Source of the DNA: Trueperaceae bacterium
GTDB taxonomy: Bacteria; Deinococcota; Deinococci; Deinococcales; Trueperaceae
Assembly: GCA_007128755.1 (NCBI GenBank)
Contig: SKWV01000451.1
Location: 1 to 6,473, forward strand
Direction of reading: 5' to 3'
DNA length: 6,473 nucleotides
Shown: one piece after another, positions 1 to 5,876 of the stretch
How the letters are laid out: every line of letters starts with the position of its first letter
Position numbering within the stretch: position 1 is the stretch's first letter
The notes under the pieces: generated by a model
The model's input: only the letters and a program-made list of their open reading frames with translations
What the model was told of the DNA's origin: nothing
Databases searched by the model: none
Translations under genes and position numbers: made by a program

Positions 1-524
1 AGGTCGGAGTCGAGGACGCGTCTGAGCACCAGACCCGACAGCAGCGCGAGCACGCCGCCGATGGCGTTGCGAAGCGCCCAGAAGGTGCCGAGCCGGTAGT
101 GCGGCACCACCTTGGCGGTCACGTCGGCGAACGGGACGCCGCCGATGCCTCCGGCGATCGAGTTGATCGCGATCATCGCCAGCGTGACGCTCACGATCAG
201 CTCCGGCCGGTCGCCGGCGAGGAAGACGGTGGCCGTGAGGACGCCGAAGGCGACGATCCGCAGGGTCGACGTCCGGCGGTAGACGGGCAGCTTGAAGGGC
301 TGGTGCGCGAGCCGGCTGGCGACGAACAGCTGCGGCAGGAACCAGCCGCCGACCTTGAGCGTCGGGATCAGGCCGATGGCCCACGCCGGCGCGCCCAGGG
401 CGGCCAGGAACGGTGCCAGGACGAGGGCGCTGTGGAAGAACGCCTCCGCGCCGTTGATCAGGACGCCGTTGTAGACACCGAGCCAGAAGTTGCGGTTGGG
501 TTCGCCCCACCCCTTGGCTTGCAC
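1..524 (-). CDS. MFS-like membrane transporter, N-terminal part (cut by the window edge)
   Basis: This is the first 174 codons of an integral membrane protein, read leftward and still open at base 1. The translation begins MQAKGWGEPNRNFWLGVYNG and carries about five hydrophobic segments (near residues 14-43, 46-70, 88-104, 109-130 and 147-168) separated by short basic loops such as RLAHQPFKLPVYRR. That spacing, and the loop after the second segment, fit the N-terminal half of a major facilitator superfamily permease in the inner membrane. The GTG at 524-522 is chosen because an in-frame TAG lies four codons upstream (536-534) and an AGGTAG sequence sits 9 nt before it. The gene follows the response regulator stop by 24 bp in the same direction, so co-transcription is likely. 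The substrate cannot be told. The family call is firm at the level of a polytopic membrane protein and moderate for MFS. Confidence 0.75.
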   Translation of the reverse strand, partial: MQAKGWGEPNRNFWLGVYNGVLINGAEAFFHSALVLAPFLAALGAPAWAIGLIPTLKVGGWFLPQLFVASRLAHQPFKLPVYRRTSTLRIVAFGVLTATVFLAGDRPELIVSVTLAMIAINSIAGGIGGVPFADVTAKVVPHYRLGTFWALRNAIGGVLALLSGLVLRRVLDSD

Positions 525-548
525 GCGCGCATGCTACCTGAGACGCGG

Positions 549-1193
549 TCAGTCGAGGAGGTGGTTCTCGAGCGCCCACCGCACCAGGCCGGCACGGCTG
601 CGCACCCCGAGCTTCTCGGAGGCGCGCTCGCGGTACGTCGCGACCGTCTTCTCCGAGATCCCGAGCGCCTCGGCGATCTCGCGGTAGGTGGAGCCCTGCG
701 CGATCTGCGTGACGACTTCGATCTCGCGCTTCGTGAGCGTCGCGTGGCGGTACGGGTCCGCCTGCGCCATGTCGCGGGCGAGCTCCGCCAGCAGCCGCGC
801 CGGCGCGTAGTACTCGCCCCGCGCCACCGCCATGATCGCGTCGATGAGCTGGGTCTCGAGCGAGCTCTTGGGCACGTACCCGGATCCGCCCGCCTCCAGG
901 AAGCCGCGGACGTACTCGGCGTCCTCGTGCATCGACAGCGCCACGAGCCGCACGCCGGGCGCGGCGACACGCAGCACGCGCGCCGTCTCGATGCCGTTCA
1001 TCCCGGGCAGCGACAGGTCGAGCAGCACGACGTCGGGCTTGGCCGCGGGAACGCGGGCGACCGCGTCCTCGCCGCTCTCGGCCTCGCCGACGATCTCCAT
1101 CTGGCGATGGTGCGACAACAGCGAGCGGACGCCGGCGCGAACGATCGCGTGATCGTCGACCAGGAAGAGCTTGACCGGAGCGCCGGCCGTCAC
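549..1193 (-). CDS. NarL/FixJ-family response regulator (REC + LuxR-type HTH)
   Basis: A 214-residue DNA-binding response regulator, presumably phosphorylated by the kinase encoded just upstream. The receiver domain spans about residues 6-125: acidic pair D13-D14 in LFLVDDHAIVRAG, phosphoacceptor D59 in VVLLDLSLPGMNG, switch residue S87 and conserved K109 in GYVPKSS. A LuxR/NarL helix-turn-helix covers about 150-205 (LTKREIEVV, then EIAEALGISEKTVATYRERA). The length is typical of the family. The start is taken as GTG at 1193-1191, giving MTAGAPVKLFLVDDHA; it overlaps the kinase stop codon as GTGA. No good Shine-Dalgarno precedes it, so translation is probably coupled to the kinase. An in-frame reading continues upstream to 2120, but that extension has no receiver-like sequence and lies antiparallel in frame to nothing recognisable; it is a byproduct of high GC inside the kinase gene. 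The target genes are unknown; the adjacent stress proteins are candidates. Confidence 0.95.
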   Translation of the reverse strand: MTAGAPVKLFLVDDHAIVRAGVRSLLSHHRQMEIVGEAESGEDAVARVPAAKPDVVLLDLSLPGMNGIETARVLRVAAPGVRLVALSMHEDAEYVRGFLEAGGSGYVPKSSLETQLIDAIMAVARGEYYAPARLLAELARDMAQADPYRHATLTKREIEVVTQIAQGSTYREIAEALGISEKTVATYRERASEKLGVRSRAGLVRWALENHLLD

Positions 1194-2305
1194 CGTTGCG
1201 GCAACCGAGCGTAGACGCGGCAGCCGGTGCCGGGGGCGCTCTCGATGCGGAGGCTGCCGCCCAGGATCTCGAGCCGCTCGCGCATGCCGAGGAGGCCGAT
1301 CTGCTCCACGTGCGTCAGGTCGTCGGGCTCGAAGCCCACCCCGTCGTCTTCGATGACGAGCTGCACCGAGCCGCGGGCGGTCGTCGCGACCACCGAGACG
1401 GTGCGCGCTCGCGCGTGCCGCACGATGTTGGTGAGCGCCTCCTGGGCGACGCGGTAGAGCACCGTCTCCTCCTGGTGGTCGAGCCGGCTCGGCAGCGTCA
1501 CGAGCACGGTGACCTCGGTCCCGTAGCGCTCGTGCACGTCGCGGGCGTAGCGGCGGATGGCCGCCTCCAGGCCGAGCTCGTCGAGCACCGACGGGCGCAG
1601 GTCGAGCGCGATGCGCCGCACGTCGCCGAGCGTCACCGCGGCCAGGTCCTTCAGCTTGGCGAGCGCCGCGCGCTCCGGCCGATCGAGGACCTGGTCGAGA
1701 CCCAGCAGCATGGCCGTGAGCGCCTGGCCGATCTGGTCGTGGAGGTCCCGCGAGATGCGGCCGCGCTCCTCCTCCTGCGCCGTGAGGAGCGCGTGCAGCA
1801 GTCGGGAACGCTGTTGCTCCTTCTCGGCGAGCCGGCCGTGGAGCACGGTGCGCTTGAGCGCGGAGCGCACCAGCTCGATGAAGGCGGCCAGGAACGAATC
1901 GGAGACGTCCTTGGCGCCGGAGAGCGCGAGCAGGCTGTGGGGACCGACCGGTACCAAGTACCAGTCGGGGTCGCGCACGACCACACCGGCGTCGAGCGCG
2001 GCGGTCGCGCGCGCCTGGAGCGCCGGATGCAGCGGGCAGGAGGCGACCGCGTCGTAGCGGCAGAGCCCGACCGCCACCGTCTCGGGAAGGCCGGCATCGC
2101 GCACCATGGCCTCGCCGCACGCGAACCAGCCCATGTCGATGAGCGTCTGCAACGAGCCTTCGAGCACGTCGCGGGCGATCAGCGACTCCGCGATCCGTTG
2201 CGCGAGCGCGTGCAACGTCTCGAGTTCCCGCGTGCGGCGCACGACTTCGTGCGAATCGACGTGAGGGTCGGCGGCCGTCGTCAAGCGCGTGATCATCTCG
2301 GACAT
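1190..2305 (-). CDS. Soluble sensor histidine kinase, HisKA_3 / HATPase_c, with N-terminal GAF-like sensor region
   Basis: A 371-residue NarX/DesK-class histidine kinase without membrane segments, so a cytoplasmic sensor. Residues about 25-155 form the input region; its size and alternating pattern suggest a divergent GAF-like domain, and it holds three cysteines (C63, C82, C90) and H93. A coiled linker (about 145-180, ending in AQEEERGRIS) leads to the dimerisation helix with phosphoacceptor H189 in RDLHDQIGQ. The ATPase domain shows the N box (N293 in AQEALTNIVRHA), the G1 box (EDDGVGF, 319-325), the G2 region (GLLGMRERLEILGG, 337-350) and GTGCRVYARLP at the end. The start is the ATG at 2305 (MSEMITRL); a GGGG lies 7 nt upstream, and M4 is an alternative. 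The long reading frame upstream to 2641 overlaps the stress-protein gene and is not coding. The gene follows usp by 62 bp and overlaps the regulator by 4 bp, so the pair is a cognate two-component system. The signal is unknown. Confidence 0.93.
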   Translation of the reverse strand: MSEMITRLTTAADPHVDSHEVVRRTRELETLHALAQRIAESLIARDVLEGSLQTLIDMGWFACGEAMVRDAGLPETVAVGLCRYDAVASCPLHPALQARATAALDAGVVVRDPDWYLVPVGPHSLLALSGAKDVSDSFLAAFIELVRSALKRTVLHGRLAEKEQQRSRLLHALLTAQEEERGRISRDLHDQIGQALTAMLLGLDQVLDRPERAALAKLKDLAAVTLGDVRRIALDLRPSVLDELGLEAAIRRYARDVHERYGTEVTVLVTLPSRLDHQEETVLYRVAQEALTNIVRHARARTVSVVATTARGSVQLVIEDDGVGFEPDDLTHVEQIGLLGMRERLEILGGSLRIESAPGTGCRVYARLPQR

Positions 2306-2367
2306 GCTACGCCCCGTTGGCGCCGCCGACGGTCCGTCGATCTCCCACGGTCCATGGCGAACCGCGC

Positions 2368-2817
2368 TCAGCGCTCTGCCTCGTCGCTGCGAACCAGGAG
2401 GAACGGCCTCGTCGCTCGCCGCAGGGCGCCCTCGGAGACCGAGCCGAACATCCAGCGGTTGAAGCCGCGCCGGCCGTGCGTCCCCATCACGACGATGTCG
2501 TGATCGCGCTCGGCATCGAGGATCGCCTGCACCGGCGAGCGATCGTCGACGCGCAGCGGCGTGGCGCGGACTCCCGCCTCCGCGGCGGCCCGCATCGCCT
2601 CCGCCAGGGCCTCTTCCGCGAGGTTCTTGAGGTCCTCCCACAGCTGCGCGGAGTACGGGAGCGCCTCGGGACTGGCGGTTCCCGCCGTGATGGGGTTCTC
2701 GAGGGCGTACAGGAAGGTGACCTCGGAACCGAGCGCCTTCGCCAACGCGAGGCCCTCGGCGACCGCCTTGTTGGCGCAGGCGCTGCCGTCGGTGGGCATC
2801 AGGATCCGTCCGTACAT
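2368..2817 (-). CDS. Universal stress protein, single domain, ATP-binding type
   Basis: A 149-residue UspA-superfamily protein, the usual length for one domain. It opens with the first beta strand MYGRILMPTDGS (the conserved PTDGS with D10), and ends with the nucleotide loop: G112-T-H-G115, nine residues, then G125-S126 (VVMGTHGRRG...FGSVSE). This matches the G-2x-G-9x-G-S/T pattern of ATP-binding Usp proteins, followed by the closing strand RPFLLVRS. It is a soluble cytoplasmic protein; family members support survival in growth arrest, oxidative stress or low oxygen, but the specific role here is unknown. The ATG at 2817 has an excellent GGAGGT (2827-2822) 4 nt upstream. It is first in the leftward cluster usp, kinase, regulator, transporter, and diverges from a second, tandem-domain Usp gene across a 399-bp intergenic region. 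Confidence 0.95.
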   Translation of the reverse strand: MYGRILMPTDGSACANKAVAEGLALAKALGSEVTFLYALENPITAGTASPEALPYSAQLWEDLKNLAEEALAEAMRAAAEAGVRATPLRVDDRSPVQAILDAERDHDIVVMGTHGRRGFNRWMFGSVSEGALRRATRPFLLVRSDEAER

Positions 2818-2835
2818 GGCAACCTCCGTTGCCGC

Positions 2836-2852
2836 CCGCGGCGGCGCCGCGG
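2836..2852 (-). repeat. GC-rich stem in the leader of the leftward usp gene
   Basis: The 17 bases CCGCGGCGGCGCCGCGG form a perfect inverted repeat: 7-bp arms around a 3-nt loop as RNA. It lies 9 bp upstream of the GGAGGT ribosome-binding site of the usp gene and would be in its leader RNA. It could stabilise the transcript or limit ribosome access. All-GC palindromes of this size are fairly likely by chance in DNA of this composition, so this is a weak call. Confidence 0.3.
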
Positions 2853-3051
2853 ACGCGCCGCTGGCGCCTCGCGGTCGCAGCTATGAGCGGTCGCCCCAGC
2901 CTACGGCATCCGCACCGCCTCGAGCAGGCGCAACCTCCGACGCATCGTGTAGGAGAACGGCCGACCGGCCGCGAGCGCGCCCGCAGGCATCATGAGGATG
3001 TCGGTAGACCCTCGTCGTGCCCCTCCGGGTCGTCGCAGCGGTAACCCGATG

Positions 3052-3095
3052 CCGGCCACCGTGACAACCCCCGGCAGCCCGTTCACGGTGGCCGG
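3052..3095. promoter_or_regulatory. Perfect 13-bp inverted repeat, possible operator or hairpin
   Basis: CCGGCCACCGTGA (3052-3064) and TCACGGTGGCCGG (3083-3095) are exact reverse complements, separated by 18 bases. The arms mix GC with CACCGTGA, so this is not merely a GC run. No T tract follows on either strand, which argues against a classical intrinsic terminator. It sits 234 bp from the leftward usp start and 121 bp from the rightward one, at a place where an activator such as a NarL-type dimer pair, or a repressor, could act on one or both promoters. The binding protein is unknown. Confidence 0.5.
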
Positions 3096-3206
3096 TTCCT
3101 GTGGTGCGGATCATCGTCCCGACGCGCTTCCCGGCGGCTTGCTAGCATGAGAAGGCTCGACCGAAGACGGTGGCGCCGCCTGCCGCGCGAACGTCACGAT
3201 GGAGAC

Positions 3207-3211
3207 GAGGG
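3207..3211 (+). promoter_or_regulatory. Ribosome-binding site that decides the tandem Usp start
   Basis: GAGGG at 3207-3211 lies 5 nt before the ATG at 3217. The other in-frame ATG at 3199 has no Shine-Dalgarno sequence in front of it. The 3217 start also yields MRILHPTDFS, which puts the first beta strand at the N terminus as is normal for Usp proteins. Confidence 0.6.
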
Positions 3212-3216
3212 AACGC

Positions 3217-4041
3217 ATGCGCATCCTGCACCCAACGGATTTCTCGCACACCGCCGAACTGGCGCGCGTGCTCGCGCTGGATCTCACGGCACGGCTGTCG
3301 GGACACCTCCACGTCGTCCACGTCCAGCACCGCTTCATGGAGGGGAGTGGCCGACCCTACCTGTCGACGCAGCTCTACCAGATCAGCCCGGACCTGCAGC
3401 GGCGGCTCGAGCAGGAGCGTCAGCTCGAGACGAAGGCGTTGCGGGAGCGCCTCGCGCACCTCGCCGAAGGGGACGCCACGGGCGAGCTGGTGTGGGGCGA
3501 GCCGCTCGCCGAGCTCCTGCGGATCTCGCTGGAGCACGACCTCGTGGTGATGGGCGCCCACGGCCAGAGCCCGTTCGACGAGGCCTTCCTCGGCGGCACG
3601 GCCGGTCGGCTGGTCCGCCGAACCACCACGCCGGTCCTCACCGTCCGCCAGCAGTCGAAGGTGACCGAGGTCCGCCGTCTGCTGGTGGCGACCGACTTCA
3701 GCGAGGCGGCCGCCGGCGCCTGGGACTTCGCGAGCCGCCTGGCCGCAACCGGCGGGCTCAAGCTCGTCCTCGCGCACGTCATCGAGGGCCGCGGCGCGTC
3801 CGACACCGCGGTGGCCGACGAGCGGCTCGAGGCCCTCTCGGCGGGCAAGGCGGACCGCATCGTGGTCCGGAAGGGCAACCCGATCGAGGTGTTGCCGCAG
3901 ATCGCCGAGGACGTGGGTGCCGACGCCGTCGTGGTGGGGCTCCGGCGTCACGGCACGATCGCGGGCCTGATCATGGGGAGCCGAGCGGACGCGCTCGTGC
4001 GTTCGAGTCCCGTGCCGACGCTGTGCGTGCCGATGCGGTGA
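3217..4041 (+). CDS. Tandem-domain universal stress protein
   Basis: A 274-residue protein made of two UspA-like domains, about residues 1-144 and 152-274. Domain 1 starts MRILHPTDFS and has the loop G113-A-H-G116, nine residues, then G126-G127, so the usual Ser/Thr after the last Gly is Gly. Domain 2 starts RRLLVATDFSE and has G241-L-R-R244, nine residues, G254-S255, so the second Gly of the motif is Arg. Each nucleotide loop therefore deviates at one place from G-2x-G-9x-G-S/T. Tandem Usp proteins often keep only one competent site; which one binds nucleotide here is open. A charged helical segment (about 58-82, RRLEQERQLETKALRERL) lies in domain 1. Cytoplasmic, no signal peptide. An upstream ATG at 3199 would add six residues. 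The gene diverges from the single-domain usp and converges on pgm, ending 7 bp from its stop. Confidence 0.93.
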   Translation: MRILHPTDFSHTAELARVLALDLTARLSGHLHVVHVQHRFMEGSGRPYLSTQLYQISPDLQRRLEQERQLETKALRERLAHLAEGDATGELVWGEPLAELLRISLEHDLVVMGAHGQSPFDEAFLGGTAGRLVRRTTTPVLTVRQQSKVTEVRRLLVATDFSEAAAGAWDFASRLAATGGLKLVLAHVIEGRGASDTAVADERLEALSAGKADRIVVRKGNPIEVLPQIAEDVGADAVVVGLRRHGTIAGLIMGSRADALVRSSPVPTLCVPMR

Positions 4042-4061
4042 CGGCCCGTCAGCCGGTCACC
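4037..4061. terminator. Hairpin covering both convergent stop codons, possible bidirectional terminator
   Basis: GGTGAC (4037-4042) plus GGC (4043-4045) pair with GCC (4052-4054) and GTCACC (4056-4061), a 9-bp stem with one bulged G (4055) and a 6-nt loop. The stop codon of the tandem Usp gene (4039-4041) lies in the left arm; that of pgm (4051-4049) spans the loop edge. There is no T tract on either side, so intrinsic termination would be poor; a role in protecting 3' ends or in limiting read-through of convergent transcripts is inferred only. Confidence 0.4.
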
Positions 4062-5728
4062 TGGTCGACGAGCGCCTGCGCCTCCTCGAGCAGGCGCGCG
4101 AGGTGCGCGTCGCCGCCCCAGCTCTCGGCGTAGACCTTCGACACGTTCTCGGTGCCCGAGGGGCGCGCCGCGAACCAGCCGCGCTCCGTGACGACCTTGA
4201 GCCCGCCGATCGCCGCGCCGTTGCCGGGGGCCGTCGTGAGCACCGCCGTCACCGCGTCGCCCGCGAGCGTGTCGGCCGGCACGTCGGCGGCGCTCAGCGT
4301 GGCGAGCCGTGCCTTCTGCTCCGGTGTGGCGGGCGCGTCGACGCGGCGGTAGCTCGGCGATCCGAACTCGCCCTCGAGGGCCGCGTAGCGCTCGCCGGGG
4401 TCCTCGCCGCCCACCGCCAGCATCTCGGCCGCGAGGAGCCCGAGCAGGATCCCGTCCTTGTCGGTGGTCCACACGCCGCCGTCGCGACGCAGGAACGATG
4501 CGCCGGCGGACTCCTCGCCACCGAACGCGACGTCGCCACTGAGCAAGCCGTCGACGAACCACTTGAAGCCGACCGGCACCTCGTGCACGCGCCGCCCCAA
4601 GCGGGCCGCCACCTTGTCGATCATCGAGCTCGAGACGAGCGTCTTGCCGACCGCCGAGCCGGCCGGCCACCCCGAGCGTCCGCCGAAGAGGTAGTCGATC
4701 GCGACGGCGAGGTAATGGTTGGGGTTCAGCAGTCCCGACGTGCGGGTGACGATGCCGTGCCGATCGCCGTCGGGATCGCTGCCGAACGCGACGTCGAACG
4801 CGTCCTTCAAGCCGATGAGGCTCGCCATCGCATAGGGCGAGGAGCAGTCCATCCGGATCGCGCCGTCGTGATCGAGCGTCATGAACGAGAAGGTGGGATC
4901 GGCGCGGCCGTTGGTGATGGTGAGGTCGAGCCCGTGCATCTCGGCCACCACCTCGAGGGTGCGCAGGGTCGCGCCGCCCATGGGATCGGCGCCGATGCGC
5001 ACGCCGGCGCTGCGCACCGCCTCGAGGTCGAGCACCGTGGCGAGGTCGCGCGCGTAGGGGGCGTGGAGATCGCGTCGGCTCGTGGTGTCGGCCGCCAGCG
5101 CCCGCTCGTACGCGATCCGCACGACGTCGCCCGGCCCCTCCTCGAGCAGCGCATTGGCTCGCCTCTCGATCGCCCGCGTGACGTCGGTGTCGGCCGGCCC
5201 TCCGTGCGGCGGGTTGTACTTGAAGCCGCCGTCGCCCGGCGGGTTGTGTGACGGGGTGATCACCACGCCGTCGGCCCAGCCCTCGGCCGGCGGGCGGCCC
5301 GCGGCCAAGCCGCGGCGTCCCCCGTTGTGCGCGAGGATCGCGTGCGACACCACCGGCGTCGCGACCGGGCCGAGATCGTCGGGGATGACCACGCGGACGC
5401 CGTTCGCGGCGAGCACCTCGAGCGTCGTGCGGAACGCTGGCTCCGAGAGGGCGTGCGTGTCGGCGGCCAGGACGAGCGGTCCCGTGATGCCGCGCTCGCG
5501 ACGGTGCTCGGCGACGGCTTGGGCGATCGCGGCGATGTGCGCGTCGTTGAAGCTTCCCTTGGGCGACGTCCCGCGGTGCCCGGAGGTGCCGAAGGCGACG
5601 CGCTGCGTCGGCTCGGCGGGGTCGGGGACGATCGCCGCGTAGCGCTCGCGCAGGAACGCGACGTCGACGAGGGTGTCGGCGGGGGCCGGTCGGCCTGCCC
5701 CTGGATGCGTCGAGGTGGTGTCTCCCAC
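4049..5728 (-). CDS. pgm: Phosphoglucomutase (alpha-D-glucose phosphate-specific)
   Basis: A 559-residue cytoplasmic enzyme of the alpha-D-phosphohexomutase superfamily that interconverts glucose 1-phosphate and glucose 6-phosphate, linking glycolysis to glycogen, trehalose and envelope sugar synthesis. All four active-site loops are present: phosphoserine loop TPSHNPP (S160), Mg2+ loop SDPDGDR (D318, D320, D322), sugar loop GGEESAG (403-409) and phosphate loop ARPSGTE (521-527). Long stretches, for example FGTSGHRG, THALSEPAF, PVGFKWFVDG and STDKDGI-like TTDKDGI, match the E. coli Pgm type (546 aa), not the ManB/GlmM type. Compared with that enzyme there is a short extra loop near 136-150 (GGRRGLAAGRPPAEG) before the catalytic serine. 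The start is GTG at 5728, with GAAGGAG 10 nt upstream; the longer frame upstream enters non-conserved Gly/Trp-rich sequence. The gene is monocistronic here, convergent with tandem Usp and divergent from the MarR gene. Confidence 0.97.
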   Translation of the reverse strand: MGDTTSTHPGAGRPAPADTLVDVAFLRERYAAIVPDPAEPTQRVAFGTSGHRGTSPKGSFNDAHIAAIAQAVAEHRRERGITGPLVLAADTHALSEPAFRTTLEVLAANGVRVVIPDDLGPVATPVVSHAILAHNGGRRGLAAGRPPAEGWADGVVITPSHNPPGDGGFKYNPPHGGPADTDVTRAIERRANALLEEGPGDVVRIAYERALAADTTSRRDLHAPYARDLATVLDLEAVRSAGVRIGADPMGGATLRTLEVVAEMHGLDLTITNGRADPTFSFMTLDHDGAIRMDCSSPYAMASLIGLKDAFDVAFGSDPDGDRHGIVTRTSGLLNPNHYLAVAIDYLFGGRSGWPAGSAVGKTLVSSSMIDKVAARLGRRVHEVPVGFKWFVDGLLSGDVAFGGEESAGASFLRRDGGVWTTDKDGILLGLLAAEMLAVGGEDPGERYAALEGEFGSPSYRRVDAPATPEQKARLATLSAADVPADTLAGDAVTAVLTTAPGNGAAIGGLKVVTERGWFAARPSGTENVSKVYAESWGGDAHLARLLEEAQALVDQVTG

Positions 5729-5745
5729 AGCGGTACCGCTCCTTC
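5729..5745 (-). promoter_or_regulatory. pgm ribosome-binding site with a 12-bp palindrome in the spacer
   Basis: GAAGGAG (5745-5739) is a strong Shine-Dalgarno for the GTG start of pgm, with a long 10-nt spacer. The spacer is filled by the perfect palindrome AGCGGTACCGCT (5729-5740), which shares two bases with the Shine-Dalgarno. The site supports the GTG start. The palindrome may be chance. Confidence 0.5.
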
Positions 5746-5807
5746 CGGTGGCGCGGGCGCCAGCGTAGCACCACCACCAGCCGCCCCCGCCGAGCCGAGC
5801 ACGTTCG

Positions 5808-5825
5808 TTCACGTTCGCGAAGCGA
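5808..5825. promoter_or_regulatory. Operator-like dyad, site A
   Basis: TTCACGTTCGCGAA (5808-5821) is a near-perfect dyad: TTCACG against CGCGAA, one mismatch, around TT. It is followed by GCGA as in site B, and over 18 bases the two sites agree at 16. A further half-like copy, CACGTTCG at 5800-5807, precedes the same octamer at 5810-5817 by exactly 10 bp. The region is also embedded in a wider imperfect dyad, 5810-5830 (CACgTTCGC, GAA, GCGAAtGTG). Site A lies between the divergent pgm and MarR genes, 80 bp from the pgm start. Confidence 0.55.
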
Positions 5826-5845
5826 ATGTGTCGCAGCGCCACGAT

Positions 5846-5863
5846 GCTTCACGGTCGTGAAGC
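5846..5863. promoter_or_regulatory. Operator-like dyad, site B, next to the MarR gene start
   Basis: GCTTCACGGTCGTGAAGC is a perfect 8-bp inverted repeat around GT. Its core TTCACGGTCGTGAA begins exactly 40 bp downstream of the equivalent core in site A. It ends 13 bp before the chosen MarR ATG at 5877 and would overlap the promoter start region or leader of that gene. MarR dimers typically bind 16-20 bp dyads of this kind and repress their own genes, so autorepression is the simplest inference. Confidence 0.6.
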
Positions 5864-5876
5864 GATGATGGAGCCC

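Larger units (their letters stand above)
2818..3216. other. Divergent intergenic region between two universal stress protein genes
   Basis: This 399-bp stretch separates two Usp genes pointing away from each other, so it should hold both promoters. Short open frames exist on the minus strand (2881-3114 and 2901-3086), but their translations are low-complexity, Arg/Gly/Ala-rich and match no family I recognise; I do not call them. The clearest structure is the 13-bp inverted repeat at 3052-3095. A TTGCTAGCAT sequence at 3139-3148 resembles an extended -10 element (TGC followed by TAGCAT) for the rightward gene, which would give a leader of about 60 nt, but no good -35 lies 17 bp upstream. I see no tRNA, no mobile element remnant and no terminator with a T tract. 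Confidence 0.6.

Noticed and set aside
99..1214. 371-codon plus-strand open frame opposite the transporter and response regulator
   Set aside because: Low-complexity charged translation without motifs, opposite genes with clear membrane segments and REC/HTH motifs.
2327..2339. Short odd palindrome CGACGGTCCGTCG in the usp-kinase gap
   Set aside because: Only 6-bp arms in GC-rich sequence; expected by chance and with no conserved partner site.
1196..2503. 435-codon open frame on the plus strand, antisense to the kinase and part of usp
   Set aside because: The translation is Arg/Glu/His/Gly-rich with no family motifs and mirrors a well-supported kinase gene; long antisense frames are expected at this GC content.
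3026..3048. CGGGT / ACCCG inverted pair
   Set aside because: A 5-bp stem with a 13-base loop is too weak to separate from chance.
2881..3114. Small minus-strand open frames in the usp-usp intergenic region (77 and 61 codons)
   Set aside because: No ribosome-binding site I would trust, no recognisable motif and Arg/Gly-biased composition; they also contain the inverted repeat.
3139..3148. TTGCTAGCAT as a promoter for the tandem Usp gene
   Set aside because: Resembles an extended -10, but no acceptable -35 at the right distance; mentioned in the intergenic entry and not called as a feature.
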